Assembly (NCBI GenBank): GCA_016584305.1
Contig: JACEEZ010002694.1
Location: forward strand, 23,133 to 87,132
DNA: 64,000 nt
Direction: 5' to 3'
DNA from: Chionoecetes opilio
Taxonomy: Eukaryota > Arthropoda > Malacostraca > Decapoda > Majidae
Each line of letters opens with the position of its first letter. The first letter of the stretch is position 1. Under the pieces are notes generated by a model. The model was not told where the DNA came from. It searched no databases and worked only from the letters and a program-made list of their open reading frames with translations. This document shows positions 1 through 11,200 of the stretch, piece by piece. A program made the position numbers and the translations under genes.

Positions 1-73
1 CTGACGCCTGGCTCACCAAGCAGCACAGACGCCATACACACTGTCCATTACCGCCACGGAAGACATCGAGCAG

Positions 74-800
74 GTGAGCGTGATATATAGACCTATCTAA
101 TCAATCTATCTATCTAATATCTAATCTAGAACTGTTTTCTATTTTTCACCTTCCTACGAACTTAATCTTTTCAAGAGGAGGAGTGACAAGACACCTCCTG
201 AACTAATTGGCCCCCCCCCTTTCTTTATTCTCTTACTGTCTTCTTTGTTGTTTTTTTTTTATAGGGACTGGCCCCTAAGCAGACTTTTTGTTATCTCTTT
301 TTTTTAGGGTGGCTTTTTGTTTACCTCTTTTATTATTATTATTATTATTTTTGCCCCTTGACCAGATCCCCTTATGATGTAAAAAAAAATGAAAATAAAA
401 AATCTGTAACACTGGGTTTATGTATTGATCCTAAAGAGCGTAGAGAATAACTCCATAGCTTCCAGGTTGTTGCCACTGTTGAGGCTTTATCTGTTCGGAA
501 AATATCCTGTTAGAATAGTTGGGGTATCTGTTAAAATAGTTTGGGATATCTGTTAGAATAAGTTGGGCTATCTGTTAGAATAGTTTGGGCTATCTGTTAG
601 AGATAGTTGGGATATGCTGTTAGAATAGTTGGGATATCTGATTGAATAGTTGGATATCTGTTAGACTAGTTGGGATATCTGTTAGATAGTTGGGATATCT
701 GTTATAATAGTTGGGATATCTGTTAGAATCGTTGGGCTATCTGTTAGAATAGTTGGGGATATCTGTTAGAATAGTTTTTGGCTATCTGTTTAGACATAGT
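74..800 (+). repeat. Copy A intron with 21-bp VNTR
   Basis: The intron after exon 4 contains a dispersed T-rich element with a TTA run (about 240-360) and, from about 480 to 800, roughly 15 noisy copies of a 21-bp unit (gatatctgttagaatagttgg). It is colinear with 10442-11156. Confidence 0.8.
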
Positions 801-1542
801 GTAGAGGATACTCCCATGCTTGTCAAGGTTGTTGCCATGCTGCTGCTCCTGGCGACGCTGGCCTGGACATGCTGCATTGTGAGGCCGGGCGGCGAGGTGA
901 AGTCGTCCCTGTACCACTCCTGGCTGCCCTGGCACCCTGCCCTGGATGGCCGCGAGGTCCAACCTGGATGACCTCAGCCGGCCAATGCGCGGTCCTTCAC
1001 CCAGTGTGCGGCAAGATAAGAGTCCATCCTGCGGTAGGATTTTTTTTTTTTCTGATTCCGTCTCCCCATTATTTGAAATTGTGATGACAACCTGCGATGC
1101 CTTTCTAAGACCATAAATGGTAGATTCCTTATCACTAGTCAATGGGAAGCACCCTTGCTTTGCCGAGCTTTGTTAAAAAAAATCCATCATATTGCGCCAT
1201 AATTTTTCACATTGAAGAAAGGAGTGATGCTCGAGACATTCAGAACATCCCCATTTTTCCCTCAAATTCCCGAGTGGAGGAGTGGGAGTGTGGGTGTGGT
1301 GGCGCTGTGCCGGAGAGTGTGGGCGCCGTGCTGGAGGTGCACGTGGTGCAGTGCCTCGCAGCGAGGCAGCATCCCGGGCCATGGGTGGAGGTGGCCCCTG
1401 GTTTCCTATGGTCCCAGTGTTGGCCTTCTGTTTTTGGTAGTTGGATGGAAGTGGGTAAGTTTGACTGTTGATGAGTCTAACATTCACTGTTGTTGGCATA
1501 TACAGGGCAGTCCCGGAAATAATCTTACTTCAAATATTAGTA

Positions 1543-2586
1543 CGGGAGGTCCCGTTATAACGAGCATTCGATATAGAGATGTGTAAATTAGAGGGTCTAT
1601 TTTCAATATACGAGATCCGAAAACCAATGCTACGACATTCAAACTGGGGTGAGTAAAATTTACCAAGTTATTTACTAAAGTAAAATTACGAAGTTATTTA
1701 ATAAAATTATAAAGTCTTTACTGACTATATGATTTTTAATTTACTAAGGTTGTACGATAATCAATCTGAAAATAGATAATTCTGGTGGCTCGGTACGACA
1801 ATGTGGGCCTACAAAAATTTAACATCCCTGTTGGCAACACTGCGGCCGGACAACAACAACAACGCGCTTGCCAACCTATCTCGAGCCTTGTTTTAGCGTG
1901 AAAATAACTCCAAAATGTACGAACTAAGTCATAGACGAGTTCAGTGAGAGGTGCAGGAAGATGTGCCGCGTGTTGGGGGAGGGCGGGGAGGGTGTGAGAG
2001 GTGGAAATAGCCAGCCTCTCGTGTGTCTCATTTTGGAAAACTTGAGGAAAGTGCACGATGGACTGAACGTGTACATGATTCAGATGCGCAGAGACGAGTG
2101 TTTGTGGGCAGTGGAATGAGGTCTGCGCACCCCTCCCTTGTCCCTTACCTACCCTCCCTCTCCATCTAGTGTATCACACGGCGTCCCCATGAGTACACAT
2201 ACGTCTTTGTTTGCTCGTATGTATTGTGCCTTGTGATCAATTTTAGTGATTTGCTGGTTTTACTTAAGGTTCTTATTGGACTTATTTTGTGCTCTTCCTA
2301 CTGTCTGTCACACTCCTTAATTCATGTTTTGTGTGGTTGGTGCGGTGGTGTGGTATATTAGAGCCCTATATTTGAGAGTTTGAGAGTTGGTTGTGTTTGC
2401 TTATAGTTTATTTAAGCATGACAAACAATGTCTTTTTTTTGCTTTCTTTTTTCTTTTAATTGATGGGGTCCTGGGACCAACCTATATTTTTCCATAAGTT
2501 ATGTGTTTCCGTTATAATAACGAGATTCGCTTTACGAGTATGCCTGGTGGAACCTAACCTGCTCGTATCTTTCGGACCTCCCTGTA
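1543..2586 (+). mobile_element. Tigger-like element (copy A)
   Basis: Noisy counterpart of 11861-12883, with both TIRs (gggaggtcccgttat and tcggacctccctgta). Confidence 0.7.
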
Positions 2587-2593
2587 ACATCAT

Positions 2594-2810
2594 TATCCCC
2601 TTGAGGACCCAGAACGTAATTTTCATTGTAGTTTGGCTATCATTAGACAATTTTTATGAATATAAGCAATATTTTGTATAGATATGACCTGTTTAGTACC
2701 CTTGTTGACTAACTTTAATTTGGTATATTAGTGGACTTTTTTTTTCGTAATTTTTATGCTCGACAACATACAATGTTTTATAGCAAGGAAAGATTGGGCG
2801 TGAAGGGGTT
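2594..2810 (+). mobile_element. piggyBac-like MITE (copy A)
   Basis: About 215 bp, starting ccccttgagga and ending gcgtgaaggggtta. It matches the other TTAA-flanked copies in the window. Confidence 0.7.
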
Positions 2811-2893
2811 ATATAACATTGTTGTAGAAAAGATACATGCATGATATATACATAGGTCCGGCCTACCTAGACAACTGTAAGTCTATTTTTTGT

Positions 2894-3245
2894 ATTATGG
2901 TGCACAATGCAGTAAGGAAGCCGACGCCCCCTGCCTCCCCTTCTATTCTACGGGGCAAGCTTGATTGGTGGCATTCCTCGTATCATCACTACCAATCACA
3001 ATATCTTCACTACTTAAAGCGCGTGACCACTGGACAGGCATCTTTCACTTAACAAAGTGGATATTTGATTTTGGTTACTTCTGTAGTGAGAGTGCTTCTG
3101 TCCAGTGTTCCATGTATTGTTAAAGTAGTGAAGATATTGTGATTGGTAGGATGAATACGAGGAGTGCGAACCAATCAGCTGCCCCGTAGATAGAAGGGGA
3201 GGCAGGGGCGTTGGCTTTCCTTAGTGCATTTTTTGACCAAAATAA
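2894..3245. mobile_element. Fold-back MITE (copy A, noisy)
   Basis: Counterpart of 13187-13524. Confidence 0.75.
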
Positions 3246-3479
3246 AAAAATTGAATATACAATCCCAACAATTGGTTACCCCACAGCATGGTTCACACAG
3301 CTGCGAGGGGCCAATGGACGCACCTGAATCGGGGAGTTTACCGGGGCCAGTGCTTCTGTCATCGACTCAGCCACCGTACCCTGGCTGCCTCGCGCTGCTT
3401 CCAACTCCTTCCTCTGTGCTCTGCTCAACCTGCCACTGTAAAAACTTCTCAGGTCAGTCAGTGAAGGACGTCACACTGG

Positions 3480-4130
3480 AGCAGGTATCAGTGCATGCAG
3501 AACGCCGATGATACACTTCAACTATCTCTATCCCATAGCTTCAACTATTCTTCCATGCCCAATGCTGTCAATCCTTCACACAGTGCCTCCATGTCTCCTT
3601 GGTCCTCCCGGTGGACGGCGACCTGGCACTTCCACGCTAACAGCTCTCCCCAATGCCTCACCACCTTCTCTCCTCTTCACGTGCCCAAACCACCTCAATC
3701 GCCTTACTTCAGCACTGGTACTCAGCTCCTTCAATCCACATTTCCTTGCCACCTCTTTCCACTAGACACTTCATCTCTCCACATGTGGTCCCAGCCATAT
3801 ACCTCAAATTCTCCCATCACACCCACAACACATCCTCCAACTTTCTTCGTCAAAGCCCAGTCTCAGAACCATACAGCAATACTGATCTTATACATGCTTC
3901 AATACTCTTCCTTTGTTTCCCAGTAAATACTCTTGTTTTCTCAGCAGTCCCGCTATCATCTCTCCACTTCATCCTTATATTGCTACCCAAATGTTCTTAC
4001 TGCCTCTCTCCAACTCCAGTCCCTCACCCTCGCTATCTAACATGTCCACCAAGATAGCAAAACTTTCACTTCATCATTACATCACCATTCACTTTCTATA
4101 AGTTTTCTACTCTTCCTCTTCTTCTCCTCT
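3480..4130 (-). mobile_element. LINE remnant (copy A, noisy)
   Basis: Counterpart of 13735-14395, recognisable on the - strand but frameshifted. Confidence 0.7.
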
Positions 4131-4920
4131 TGGCAGTGATAATGCAAATTGTGCTAATGTTGTTACTTCCGGGAGGAAAAGGACTGGCACCAGACCCTAC
4201 AAACGCTGCACTGCGAGGTTGTGTGACGAGACGTCCACCTCCCCTCCTCCACCACCACCTCCTCCTCTTCTTCTGTGGGCAGCCGTGGTGTTGACTCCAC
4301 GCTGGTGTCCGAGGTTCATGGTCTGCTGGGCCAGCCCCCTGTGGTGGTGGCTGTTGGTGGAGGCTCTCCCCACGGTGTTGAACGCACAGCAGCCTCACCG
4401 CCGCCATGGTGGGAGCCAGTACCTCGCCCTGCCCCCACCCGGAAACAGGCGTCGTGGCGTCACTGGTGCCAACACCTGCCAGCCCTCGTCTGTGTCCAAG
4501 GACCATAAAGTGCCATCGGTGTGTGGGCATATTTCAATGTGTATGTCGTCAGGTGGTCAGTGCGGAGTCTATATGGGTCTTTAAAAGAGTCTGGGATAAA
4601 TTCCGATGATGGAAGAGAGTGGATGGGGAGTTAAGTACAGGAACTCCCTCGTGTAGGTTATCACGGCTCTGTTAGCTTCCTTTATTTTTCTTATTTTTTC
4701 TTGGATGTATATATGTATTTGGAAGGTTGATAATTGGTGAGTTAGTTATGCACCATGTTTTGGTCAGCCACACACAACCAACTACATTAATCATTTTATC
4801 CATTACAGCAAAGACTCATTTTTCTTTTTAACACTTTTATTTGAACTGATCTCACTCCCAGCTCTGCCAAAATGTGCAGCATCACATCGCAGTAAAGCAC
4901 CGTCATTGATGACTATATGA

Positions 4921-5217
4921 CAGTGGTTCTCAGCTTGTTTCAAGCCAGGACCACTAGCCCAATTAAAAGAAAAATCAAATGGACCATCCCCTTTTGACTT
5001 TAGAGATATGAATGAAAAAAGGGCAGATTTTTAAAGGTAGGTCAGGGTTGCTTTAGATATAAAGTAAACTGAATTTTCAGAAATAAATAAATGATATTAA
5101 CACAGCTAACATTTTTGGTTTTCATATATATTTCACTCATTTCCAAATATCTTGAACGTTCTGTGGACCACTAGAACAGACATCATGGACCACCACCCAG
5201 TTTGAGAACTCACTGCT
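4921..5217 (+). mobile_element. hAT (Charlie-like) MITE (copy A)
   Basis: Noisy counterpart of 15174-15460. Confidence 0.75.
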
Positions 5218-6228
5218 TTATGATGATGATGATGACTCTATACAGCAAAGATTCTCCTGTATTCGCTCCTTTGTAATTTCAGAAATGTTTAATGTTGTTC
5301 AGAAATGTTGTAAAAACCAGCCCAGGGTGAACAGAGAATAACGATTCAAGCTGGAAAAACCTTGGCCTCATTGTAGCTTCCTTATTTTCTTATATGTTTA
5401 CCTCCAGGAACACCAAAGGCTCCGCCACTCCAAAGGAGGGGGAGCTTGTGATCGCCCCTTCACGGCCTGGTGAGGGCGAGTGCGGGGGGGGAGGCACGTC
5501 AGTCAGCCTGTGGAGAGCGTGCTGGAGGCGTCTCAAGCACATTGTGGGCCGAGCAAGGCGGCATTCCAAAAGGATATACAAGAGCCCTGTATGAATAGTA
5601 TGGTGGTAAGTGGTTATGGCACGTAATACCGCGTGTCGGCCTCGCAGCTCTTGTAAGCTTCCTTATTTTCCTTATGTTTTTTATGTATGTATAGTATGTA
5701 GGGTATGTAGGGTATGTATAGTATGTGGGTATGTATGTGGTAAGGTTCAGGTTTAGGTAAGGTTCAGGTATGGTAAGGTTAGGTCAGGGTTAGCCACTTG
5801 TGCGCAAGGAAAACTTACTCCGAACCAAAAGCGATGACCAGTTCACAAGAAGAGGAAGAGGGAGGCATTTTGTAACAAGATGTTTGTATGGCTCACTTTA
5901 TTGTAAGAACGTGAAGTGTTACAGAAGTTCATTAATTCTTAGCAAGAATGTTTATTTCCTCCCTTTGTGACAATGGCTTACTCTAGTTGTAAATATCTAA
6001 TGTATAGTACTCGGCTTCTCCAGACCTTGAACTCCTGAATGCTCTTGGCTCTGACATTTCTGCCTGCCAACCCATTCCTTTGTCTGGTTTCTGTTCATAA
6101 AGGTGGATTTCTTCAACGTGATTCAGACACTTGATCTTTCTCAGCTTATATTGATGCCCTTATGTCTTGCTATCAACTCCATTTGTGTACTTAATCCAGT
6201 TCTTATGCAATTTTTCATCGAGTCAACA

Positions 6229-6812
6229 CCAGGGCCGGATTATGACCTTTTGGGCCCTAGGCTAATTAAATTGTGGGGCCCCTCAGACTGAGCCACCCTC
6301 TAACTCGCCCGCACCCGATTTTTTTTAACATTGTATAGCAAATAAGTTGAGCTGAAAAATCAAATATACGCTACATTCACAAATAAGTGTTGTACTGTGT
6401 TTAGCACGAATGATAACAACATGGACTGGGCGGCCCCCTGATTTACAGCTAGGGTCCCAAACAGGGCCCTTTATCTCAAATAAAGGCCTCAACAGAGGCC
6501 CTTATCTCAATAAAGTGGCCTCAAACAGAGGGCCCTTTATCTCAGAATAAAGGACTCAACAGAGGCCTTTATCTCAATAAAGGCCTCAAACAGGGGCCCT
6601 TTTCTCAATAAAGGCCTCAAACGGGCCTTTATCTACAAATTATTTGTAATTTTATTATAAGTTAAATAGAATTATTCAGCATGCAAAATATCATTTTTTC
6701 AAAAAAAATCATATATGGAAATCTTTTTAGCGGGACCCCAGGTTTGGGGCCCCCAAGGCTTGAGGGGCCCTAGACTGCAGCCTATACTAGCCTATAGGAT
6801 AAATCCAGGGTC
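6229..6812 (+). mobile_element. hAT-like MITE with 33-bp repeat (copy A)
   Basis: Counterpart of 16467-17053 with indels. Confidence 0.65.
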
Positions 6813-6942
6813 AACACAATTACCTCCAGATTGCCTACTTAATGGTAGGAATATTTACTTAACAAAATAATGTAACTGTAAAGTAGTTTGTTTTTGGTTC
6901 CAATATGTTATAAAGAAAGTCCCCTGTATTGAAATTGTGAGT

Positions 6943-7147
6943 TAGTCGCCGCACGTAAGTTGCGAAAATTTGGGCCCTCACTCCCCCCTTCGAAACGCAC
7001 GGGATTGGCTGAGGTGTTGGGTGTTGGCTTTAGGGCGGAACTTTTAGTAAGGCATTCTCACCCACACCCAACACATCAGGCAAATCCCGTGCTTTCGGAG
7101 GGGGAGGAAGGGGCCCCATTTTCACCAACTTAACTGTGCGGCGACTA
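6943..7147. mobile_element. 212-bp fold-back MITE (copy A)
   Basis: Noisy counterpart of 17186-17397. Confidence 0.75.
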
Positions 7148-7360
7148 TAGTAATGATGTTCCCCCAGGGCGCCCCCCTCGGAGGCCTCACCAGCACCTGT
7201 TTTCCTGAAGGTGCGCTTTCCGTGAGCTCCTCGGCCCAGCGGCCATCCACGACCTGGCCCCGGCACTGACCTCTCCCCTCAAGACCTCTACGGTGCGCTA
7301 CAGACAGACACTCTCACAGGTCAGCCTTTGCTTTACTTTTACTTCTACAGGTCATTTCTC

Positions 7361-7573
7361 TTTTAAACCCCTTCAAGTCCAGATCTTTCCTTGGCTAATA
7401 AAATTTATGTTGTCGGGCCATAAAAATCGCGATAATCACTGAAAATACCACATGAGTTAGTGACCAGGATACTAAACAGGTCACAGCTATAAAATATTAC
7501 TTTGTATTCACTAAAAATTGTCTAATGGTACCCAAATTACACTGGAAATTACGTTCTGGTCTCAGGGGTTAAG
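7361..7573 (-). mobile_element. piggyBac-like MITE (copy A, 3' of exon 10)
   Basis: Noisy counterpart of 17605-17817, with both ends recognisable (taaaccccttcaag and caggggttaa). Confidence 0.7.
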
Positions 7574-7737
7574 CCTTAGCTATGGCCTCATCTATTCATG
7601 TACCATTTCAATGCATATTTTGAGGGTCCTTGTAAGTTAAAACGCCATGATTTCCCCCATGATGAAGACTTACGATAACACCATCAGTAACCTTGTCCCC
7701 TTGCAATAGGTGCTTTAGGTGCTCTCCTTTGTTATGT

Positions 7738-8080
7738 ACCGTAGATAACACTAAAGTCGCCAGGACACGGGGTTTTTTTTTATGTACGACGTTTGGTGGC
7801 GTTAATACTTACATTTCTACATCCATGATTTCACGAAAGTTAGAAGGGGCCGAAATCTGGAGTCTGTGTCATTTTTGTGTCTTCATCTGTGTCATAGTAT
7901 GGCTATAAATGAACAAATTACAAAAATATAACCGAGGGCGACGTTGATAACGGGCTACACTAAGGTCCCATCTAGTGTTTTATGTTCCGAGTGTCCCTTC
8001 CGCCCCGCCTTCTTCGTCCGCCCCCAAAAAACGAGTATAGGGAAATTGAAACCGTATATACTTGCAGATACACAGCATAA
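7738..8080 (+). mobile_element. 467-bp TIR element, truncated at the copy A/B junction
   Basis: Starts accgtagataacactaaagt and follows the family up to gatacacagcataaaac, where it switches without any gap to ATR exon 1 sequence. Confidence 0.8.
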
Positions 8081-8085
8081 AACAA

Positions 8086-8207
8086 CGGGCACCCTTGTGG
8101 AGAGCTTCTGTCTGTGTGTGGCCTCCCTGAGCCCTGCCTCCCCTCACCTCCCTCAGGCCACCAGCACCCTTGAGGGCTGTGTGGACCAAAACATCCTTGT
8201 ACCGGAG
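8086..8207 (+). CDS. ATR: ATR exon 1 of the visible series (5' end cut at a junction)
   Basis: This is an open reading of about 40 codons containing ESFCLCVASL and VDQNILVPE. The 5' side is lost at the junction near 8080. The best phase-0 join to exon 2 uses a GC donor (GAG|GCAAGA at 8208), giving ILVPE|VASLVLRKL, which fits the human KFVPAG..ALQVRKV stretch. The matching - strand copy near 48180-48315 is eroded. Confidence 0.5.
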
Positions 8208-11200
8208 GCAAGATCCTGACTGTTGAAATGTCACTATACTCGCCGCATGTTAATAAGGGGCCCAATTTTCGCCAACTCAAGTTGGCGAAAATTGGTCCCC
8301 TTCACTCCCCCCTTACGAATGCACGGGATTGGCTGAGGTGTTGGGTGTTGGGGCTTTAGGGCGGAACTTGGAGTAAGGCATTCTCACCCAACACCCAACA
8401 CCTCAGCCAATCCCGTGCATTCGGAAGGGGGCAGTGAAGGGGCCACATTTTCGCCAACTTAACGTGCGGCGAGTATAGTACATTAATATATAGCCAGTTC
8501 TGAAATATTAACTGCTGCTAACATTTGACCATTCCATAAGCTATTTCAAAACCTTAGGTGTGGCAGGTGATGAAGCTGATATATTTTGGTCTTTGCATAT
8601 TGAAGAAGAATGTAGTACTGTTAAGGTGGTGTTAATGTTACTGTTATCAATGAATGTTACTGCAAATCTTAGGTGGCCAGTTTGGTGCTGAGAAAGCTGG
8701 TGGTGGCTGAGCTGCTGGAAGCCCTGCCACCCCCACCACCAGACACACACAAGCCAGAACCATCACACCCTCTCACCAGAAAAAGAATATATTCGGATAT
8801 GTAAGTCTTTGCTAACTGTGGAACAAGATTGTATATTTGATTTAGGGTGAAAATATTGGTCATGATTATTTATACGTAGTGTTAGAAATGTAGAAGTAAG
8901 TTTATCAGATAAGCGGGTCTGATTTTCCTTCAAACCCAACTCAGGAACACTTCATTTTTGGGTCTGATTTTCTTTCTAAGTCTACTCAGGAACACTTTAT
9001 TTTTGGGTCTGATTTTCTTTCAAAGTCTACTCAGGAACACTTTATTTTTGGGTCTGATTTTCTTTCAAAGTCTACTCAGGAACACTTTATTTTTGGGTCT
9101 GATTTTCTTTCAAAGTCTACTCAGGGACACTTTATTTTTGGGTCTGATTTTCAAAGTCTACTCAGGAACACTTTATTTTTGGGTCTGATTTTCCTTCAAA
9201 CCCAACTCATGAACACTATTTCTTGAACACTTTTATTTCATTTTATTTTTAACACTTATTTATGAACAATTTTATTTTATTTTTATTTTAACGCACTTAT
9301 TTATGAACACTTATTTTATTTTAACACTTATTTATGAACACTTATTTTATTTTATTTTATTTTATCACTTATTCATGAACAGTTTAATTTTTTGTCCCCA
9401 GGGAGTTCTCGGTGCCTCCTGTGGGTGTGGTGAACCTCAGCAGGTGGTGGAAGACAGCCCTGCAGAAGATGAGTGCCTTCTTTGCCGGGTGGTCAGAATC
9501 TGCTCAAGCTCTCTAGAACAAATTGAAGCTGTCAACATCATCATCTCAAATACTGCATGGCTGAGTACTAACATCCCATCGTCTAAGGTAAATATTATGT
9601 GTATTTCCCTATCTTGTATGTAGGTTGTAGTATAAGCAGACTTATACTCTATTTTTTTAACGAGGCAAAAAATCCTGTCCCCTTGCTGCTTACTGACTGA
9701 TATTTGTTGCCAGGAGAAGGGAATACTACGTTTCTTCTTAATTCCAGCTGTATTTTATCATAGTTAACCATATTATCAGGTAAACATAGGCATAATTTTA
9801 AGCATGAGACCTTAAGATAGTGTGAAATTTTTGCCTTGTTAAAAAAATTAGACTATAGTGGATTTTTTTCTTCTTCTTCATACAAATGGCCTTTTCCCAA
9901 ACCGGTGGCACGGCGCAACACAAAACACATCCCTCACAAACAATGAAAACAATTTACAAACCATTACAATTGGTCTTATATTTTATACAATACTGAGAAA
10001 ATCTAAAAATCTTAACCCCTTGAGACCCATAACGTAATTTCCATTGTATTTTGGGTACCATTAGACGATTTTTAGGGAATATTAGCAATATTTTATAGAG
10101 ATATGACCTGTTTAGTATCCTTGTCCACTAACTAATTTGGTATATTCAGTTACTTTTCGTAATTTTATAGCTAACAACAGACAATTTTTTATAGCCAAGG
10201 AAAGATCTGGTTGTGAAGGGGTTAAATGTTTTTCATATAAATCTCCTTTTGTTTACATTCATCAAAATTACTGCATTTTCTTATCTGTTTTTCTTCTTAT
10301 GTTTTTGTAAGCCAATTCTTTGTACTGAAGATCATTGGATCCTTTGTAGGTGTGCCTTCAGTTTCTGCCTGACGCCTGGCTTTACAGCAGCGGACAGACG
10401 CCATACACACTGTCATTACCTCCACGGAAGACATCGAGCAGGTGAGCGGAAATATAGACTATCTAATCAAACTATCTATCTAAATCTAATCTAGGACTTT
10501 TTTATTTTTCCCCCTTCCTACGACTTAATCTTTTCAAGAGAGGAGTGACAAGAACCTCCTGAACTAAAATTGGCCCCCCCCCCTTTCTTTATTCTCTTAC
10601 TGTCTTCTTTATAGGGACTGCCAACTAAGCAGACTTTTTGTTATCTCTTTTTTTTAAGTGGGCTTTTTGTTACCTCTTTTATTATTATTATTATTATTTT
10701 TGCCCTTGACCAGTCCTTAGTGATGTAAAAAAAATGAAAATAAAAAATCTGGTACACTGGGTTATGTATTGATCCTAAAGAGCGTAGAGAATGACTCCCA
10801 TGCTTCCAGGTTGTTGCCATGTTGAGGCTTATCTGTTAGAATATCTGTTAGAATAGTTGGGGTATCTGTTAGAATAGTTGGGATATCTGTTAGAATAGTT
10901 GGGCTATCTGTTAGAATAGTTGGGCTATCTGTTAGAATAGTTGGGATATCTGTTAGAATAGTTGGGATATCTGTTAGAATAGTTGGGATATCTGTTAGAA
11001 TAGTTGGGATATCTGTTAGAATAGTTGGGATATCTGTTAGAATAGTTGGGATATCTGTTAGAATAGTTGGGCTATCTGTTAGAATAGTTGGGATATCTGT
11101 TAGAATAGTTGGGCTATCTGTTAGAATAGTGTAGAGGATGACTCCCATGCTTGCAGGTTGTTGCCATGCTGAGGCTCCTGGCGACGCTGGCCTGGACATG

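Larger units (their letters stand above)
21..7319 (+). pseudogene. ATR: ATR copy A: exons 4-10 with many indels
   Basis: Degraded counterparts of exons 4 to 10 appear in order at about 21-73, 828-1033, 1266-1410, 3287-3452, 4171-4518, 5408-5543 and 7168-7319, with the same introns and the same inserted elements as 10388-17564. Almost every exon has small insertions or deletions that break the frame. Introns carry the same kind of noise as exons, which points to uncorrected sequence more than to pseudogene decay. Exon 8 here supplies the in-frame CCAGCCCCCT reading. Confidence 0.75.

Noticed and set aside
4219..4609. Overlapping + strand frames in copy A
   Set aside because: They are pieces of frameshifted ATR exon 8, not separate genes.
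8958..9188. Frame of repeated LRNTLFLGLIFFQSL resembling membrane segments
   Set aside because: Product of the 45-bp tandem repeat; no start context and no similarity to a protein.
10762..11199. 145-codon - strand frame of repeated ILTDIPT
   Set aside because: It is only the 21-bp minisatellite read in a frame that stays open because the unit is a multiple of three.
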